Notes under the pieces: generated by a model
The model's database searches: none
What the model saw: only the letters and a program-made list of their open reading frames with translations
Told to the model about the DNA's origin: nothing
NCBI GenBank assembly: GCA_000307935.1
Contig: AMWX01000001.1
Location: forward strand, 62,001-126,000
Origin: SAR86 cluster bacterium SAR86E
Lineage (GTDB): Bacteria > Pseudomonadota > Gammaproteobacteria > Magnimaribacterales > D2472
DNA: 64,000 bases
Direction of reading: 5' to 3'
Position numbers and translations under genes: made by a program
In this document: positions 62,601 to 64,000 of the stretch, one piece after another
How the letters are laid out: the number at the start of each line of letters is the position of its first letter
Position numbering within the stretch: the first letter of the stretch is position 1

Positions 62601-62882
62601 ATTAATGCAGCTAGTAATTATGATTTTGGTATTTGTCTTATCACCATTCAACAATTTAATTCTTTGTTGAATGATTGAATCTGCAGTAGAAAATCTATCA
62701 TATGGAAGGATTTCCCTTTCAGGATAATATCCAATTTCATCATCATTCATGAACAACAGCAGTTCATTTTTTATCAATCTAGCCTCTTTATCTGAATCAC
62801 AAAGATACAGAATCTTTTGATTCTGTATTTTTACAGATTGAGCTAGCTCTAATGCTATAGGTTCATGCTGTTTTTCTCTCAT
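59598..62882 (-). CDS. mfd: Transcription-repair coupling factor Mfd
   Basis: ATP-dependent translocase that displaces RNA polymerase stalled at lesions and recruits UvrA. 1094 residues: UvrB-like N-terminal domains (ILPYDRFS near 59-66), the RNA-polymerase-interaction domain with VHVDYGVGIYKGLE-type sequence (VIHVDYGVGIYKGLE, ~440-455), the motor with Walker A CGDVGFGKTEVA, DEEHRFG, SATPIPRTL and QLRGRVGRS, and the C-terminal inhibitory domain. The N-terminus is about 30 residues shorter than in E. coli Mfd (1148 aa). No Shine-Dalgarno precedes the ATG; TATACT (62890-62895) is 7 nt upstream. Confidence 0.96.
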   Translation of the reverse strand: MREKQHEPIALELAQSVKIQNQKILYLCDSDKEARLIKNELLLFMNDDEIGYYPEREILPYDRFSTADSIIQQRIKLLNGDKTNTKIIITSCINLFEKLPSNNFFISRKIFKIGDTLTIKDLTTSLEKLKYERVDKVSAINQYTVRGGVVDFYSGFQLNPIRVDFFGDQIDEIREFDPKTQNMTSKLSEFKLYTGSEINLDEESIGHFKFAWRNYFQSHDERHCEIFQSLASGKYPEGYEIYNPLIQEGNSNLIDYFSGFNLTASERIDQSLSSYKAFVEERYIEESIDSTRPILKPHDYIFTIKELQLFIESAKKIVVTNNNPIIDHSLQKETQLKILIEKQINGEIDTLLITSTEQTKLDQINKEYKTQIATIPFSPNNGIYSCIHLPARSFVSKDRKFFHLNLDRTANSKMLDAKPASVVQESLIEKFENPFHDEELVIHVDYGVGIYKGLELLKTNSSEEEYIRIEYLENEILYVPIRQAYLISKFQVSQTHGIRLDSLSSAKWKVKKEKAKIKAQDHAAELLDIESRRSIATSYQLTCEENAYQAFDQDFPYVLTTDQVNCIKDILKDMALIKPMNRVICGDVGFGKTEVAMRGAFVAVHAKKQVMVLAPSTVLAKQHLESFTKRFVNFPVNIDLLSRHTSPKNKIKIYDNFKHGKIDILIGTHALLNNDITLDNVGLLVIDEEHRFGIKQKEIIKSRQSTTHILYMSATPIPRTLNLVYSGLKDFSYLYTPPLERLSVKTFLNTQNQQIIKNAVDRELARGGQVFLVQNDISKMDSLKKQISNLVPEASIDIAHGKLTKKDITKTMNGFNSNSIDILICTTIVEMGLDIPNANTIIVIDAHNFGLSQLHQLRGRVGRSMRQAYCYLLIPTPDLKKAPKAKLDSLVKYSDLGSGYFIAQEDLEIRGAGDFLGVKQSGHIEAIGLSMYLSMLKSAVNDLRGNEEEKILDTEINFNDRALIPDSYLPVANERLRIYRSLNDAKSNEEINKILENLKDRCGKPNDDLFNLIESSKLRILANKADIKKIYSNQENAMITFNDNLSDQVYKKLIGLIQTGSAKIKLNNGNKITLDVSENIDKRIAVAGLLNELV

Positions 62883-62891
62883 ATCGTGCAG

Positions 62892-62897
62892 TATAAT
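62892..62897 (+). promoter_or_regulatory. Candidate -10 element of the right-edge acyl-CoA dehydrogenase gene
   Basis: TATAAT 41 nt before the ATG at 62939; the -35 would fall inside mfd and is poor. It overlaps a minus-strand TATACT (62890-62895) facing mfd, so the two divergent promoters may compete. Confidence 0.4.
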
Positions 62898-62938
62898 TTG
62901 CGCCTATTTAAAAATCTTTAAAAAACAGGAACACTAAC

Positions 62939-64000
62939 ATGGATATAAGTTTTTCAGAACAAGATCTTCAATTTCAAGAAGAGATTAGGGCTGGTTTAAA
63001 TGGATCAGAGTACCCTTTACATGTAAGGGAGAAGCAACAAAAGGGTGTAGCTCTCTCAAAACAAGACATGATTGATTTTCATAAATTCATTCACAGCAAG
63101 GGTTGGATGGGATATAACTGGCCTGAAGAGTATGGAGGAACTGGCTGGTCTCCAGTGCAAATCTATTTATTTTTAAATGAACTTGCATTAGCTCAATGCC
63201 CGACAATTTTACCTTTTGGTTTAAGCATGGTTGGCCCAGTAATATATACATTTGGCAACCAGGAACAAAAAGATAGATTTTTACCAGATATTCTTGAATT
63301 CAATACATGGTGGTGTCAAGGATACTCAGAACCTGGCTCTGGCTCTGATTTAGCATCGCTGAAAACAAAGGCAGTTTTAGAGGGCGATCATTATATCGTT
63401 AATGGATCTAAAACATGGACAACTCTTGCTCAAAATGCTGATTGGATTTTTTGCTTGGTCAGGACTGAAACCACTCAGAAAAAGCAAGAAGGTATTTCTT
63501 TTCTTTTGATCGACATGAATACGCCAGGTATTGAGGTTAAACCGATTATTACCATTGATGGTGATCATGAAGTTAATTCAGTATTCTTTACTGATGTTAA
63601 AGTGCCTGCCGATCAGTTAATCGGAGAAGAAGGCAAGGGCTGGACTTATGCTAAATTTCTCTTAGCGCATGAGAGGTTTGGAATTGCAGGCGTGCCAGTC
63701 GTAAAAGTCCAATTAGAAAAATTAAAAAACATTACTTCTGATTATGACGATGCAAATTTGTCAAAAAAGATTGCTGAATTAGAAATCGACCTTGAGGCTT
63801 TAGAATTCACTGAATTGAGAACTTTAGCAGCAATTGCTGAGGGAGGTCATCCTGGTGCTGAGTCTTCTATCTTAAAAATTCGAGGGACTGAAATTCAACA
63901 AAGATTAACAGAACTGTTTGTTGAGGCTGCAGGCCAGTATATATTGCCATATGAGGGTCCTGATGGATTTGAATCAAATAAAACACCGGCTGGTCCAGAT
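62939..64000 (+). CDS. Acyl-CoA dehydrogenase (3' end outside window)
   Basis: 354 codons are visible and the frame is still open at the window edge. ATG at 62939 with AGGA (62927-62930) 8 nt upstream. Visible features: EEYGGTGWSP (~61-70), the FAD/substrate segment GYSEPGSGSDLASL (~131-144), VNGSKTWTTLAQNADW (~155-170) and LLAHERFGIAGVP (~239-251). As in the long subunit at 55557, the REQFG motif is absent, so it may also need a short partner, expected just beyond the right edge. It is divergent from mfd. Confidence 0.92.
   Translation, partial: MDISFSEQDLQFQEEIRAGLNGSEYPLHVREKQQKGVALSKQDMIDFHKFIHSKGWMGYNWPEEYGGTGWSPVQIYLFLNELALAQCPTILPFGLSMVGPVIYTFGNQEQKDRFLPDILEFNTWWCQGYSEPGSGSDLASLKTKAVLEGDHYIVNGSKTWTTLAQNADWIFCLVRTETTQKKQEGISFLLIDMNTPGIEVKPIITIDGDHEVNSVFFTDVKVPADQLIGEEGKGWTYAKFLLAHERFGIAGVPVVKVQLEKLKNITSDYDDANLSKKIAELEIDLEALEFTELRTLAAIAEGGHPGAESSILKIRGTEIQQRLTELFVEAAGQYILPYEGPDGFESNKTPAGPD

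Noticed and set aside
1-64000. CRISPR arrays, insertion sequences, rRNA genes
   Set aside because: No regularly spaced repeats, transposase motifs or rRNA signatures were seen on either strand.

Overview
The window is about 64 kb of clearly AT-rich, gene-dense DNA from a free-living Gram-negative bacterium. The orders ftsK-lolA-crcB-serS, lolC/E-lolD-exbB-exbD-msbA-lpxK-ycaR-kdsB-murB and mfd-(CsiV-like) are gammaproteobacterial. The low GC, very short intergenic gaps, many overlapping genes, a large TonB-dependent-type receptor and many acyl-CoA/SDR/hydrolase genes suggest a streamlined marine oligotroph, most likely SAR86-like. That placement is an inference; no rRNA is present to confirm it.

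Layout. (1) 1-4359: ftsK (5' end outside the window), lolA-like, crcB, serS. (2) 4456-7647: an isolated Oar-like outer-membrane receptor with its own terminator. (3) 7704-19007: accessory metabolism, with a 2-oxoglutarate oxygenase, a NupC-type nucleoside transporter, TspO, a FabH-like synthase, a lipase, two SDRs around a PD-(D/E)XK exonuclease, an amidohydrolase, a GMC oxidoreductase, a peptidase E-like protein and a Ddn-like protein. (4) 19081-22947: an HD-domain diiron oxygenase convergent to a permease / DDAH-like hydrolase / Rieske oxygenase operon. (5) 23030-26065: small poorly known genes and tRNA-Ser(UGA). (6) 26068-33612: a beta-lactamase-fold esterase, then a rightward run of thioesterase, two alpha/beta hydrolases, GPH symporter, TetR regulator, DUF1145 and MATE pump. 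(7) 33596-35026: a DUF349 protein. (8) 35060-49267: a 14-kb rightward run from trpS, MFS, hemH, SDR and ALDH into a cell-envelope block (Lol exporter, ExbB/ExbD, an MsbA-LpxK fusion, YcaR, KdsB, MurB), ending in LysE and DUF1285. (9) 49264-56771: DUF885 peptidase, ETF-QO, EtfBA and two acyl-CoA dehydrogenases. (10) 56799-64000: a small unknown gene, trmA, DUF2970, nfuA, a CsiV-like gene, mfd and a third acyl-CoA dehydrogenase cut by the window edge.

How the genes work together. The acyl-CoA dehydrogenases, EtfAB and ETF-QO form one electron route from acyl-CoA oxidation to the quinone pool. LolC/E-LolD, MsbA-LpxK, YcaR, KdsB and MurB together supply lipoprotein export, lipid A phosphorylation and flipping, KDO activation and peptidoglycan precursor synthesis. 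The permease/DDAH-like/Rieske operon looks like uptake and breakdown of a guanidino or N-methylated compound.

The most unusual points are the 919-residue MsbA-LpxK fusion with an in-frame TTG where LpxK normally starts, the permease/DDAH-like/Rieske operon, an HD protein with a complete six-ligand diiron set, a pair of acyl-CoA dehydrogenases with complementary motifs suggesting an alpha2beta2 enzyme, and repeated signs of leaderless transcription. No CRISPR array, insertion sequence, integrase or rRNA gene was seen.
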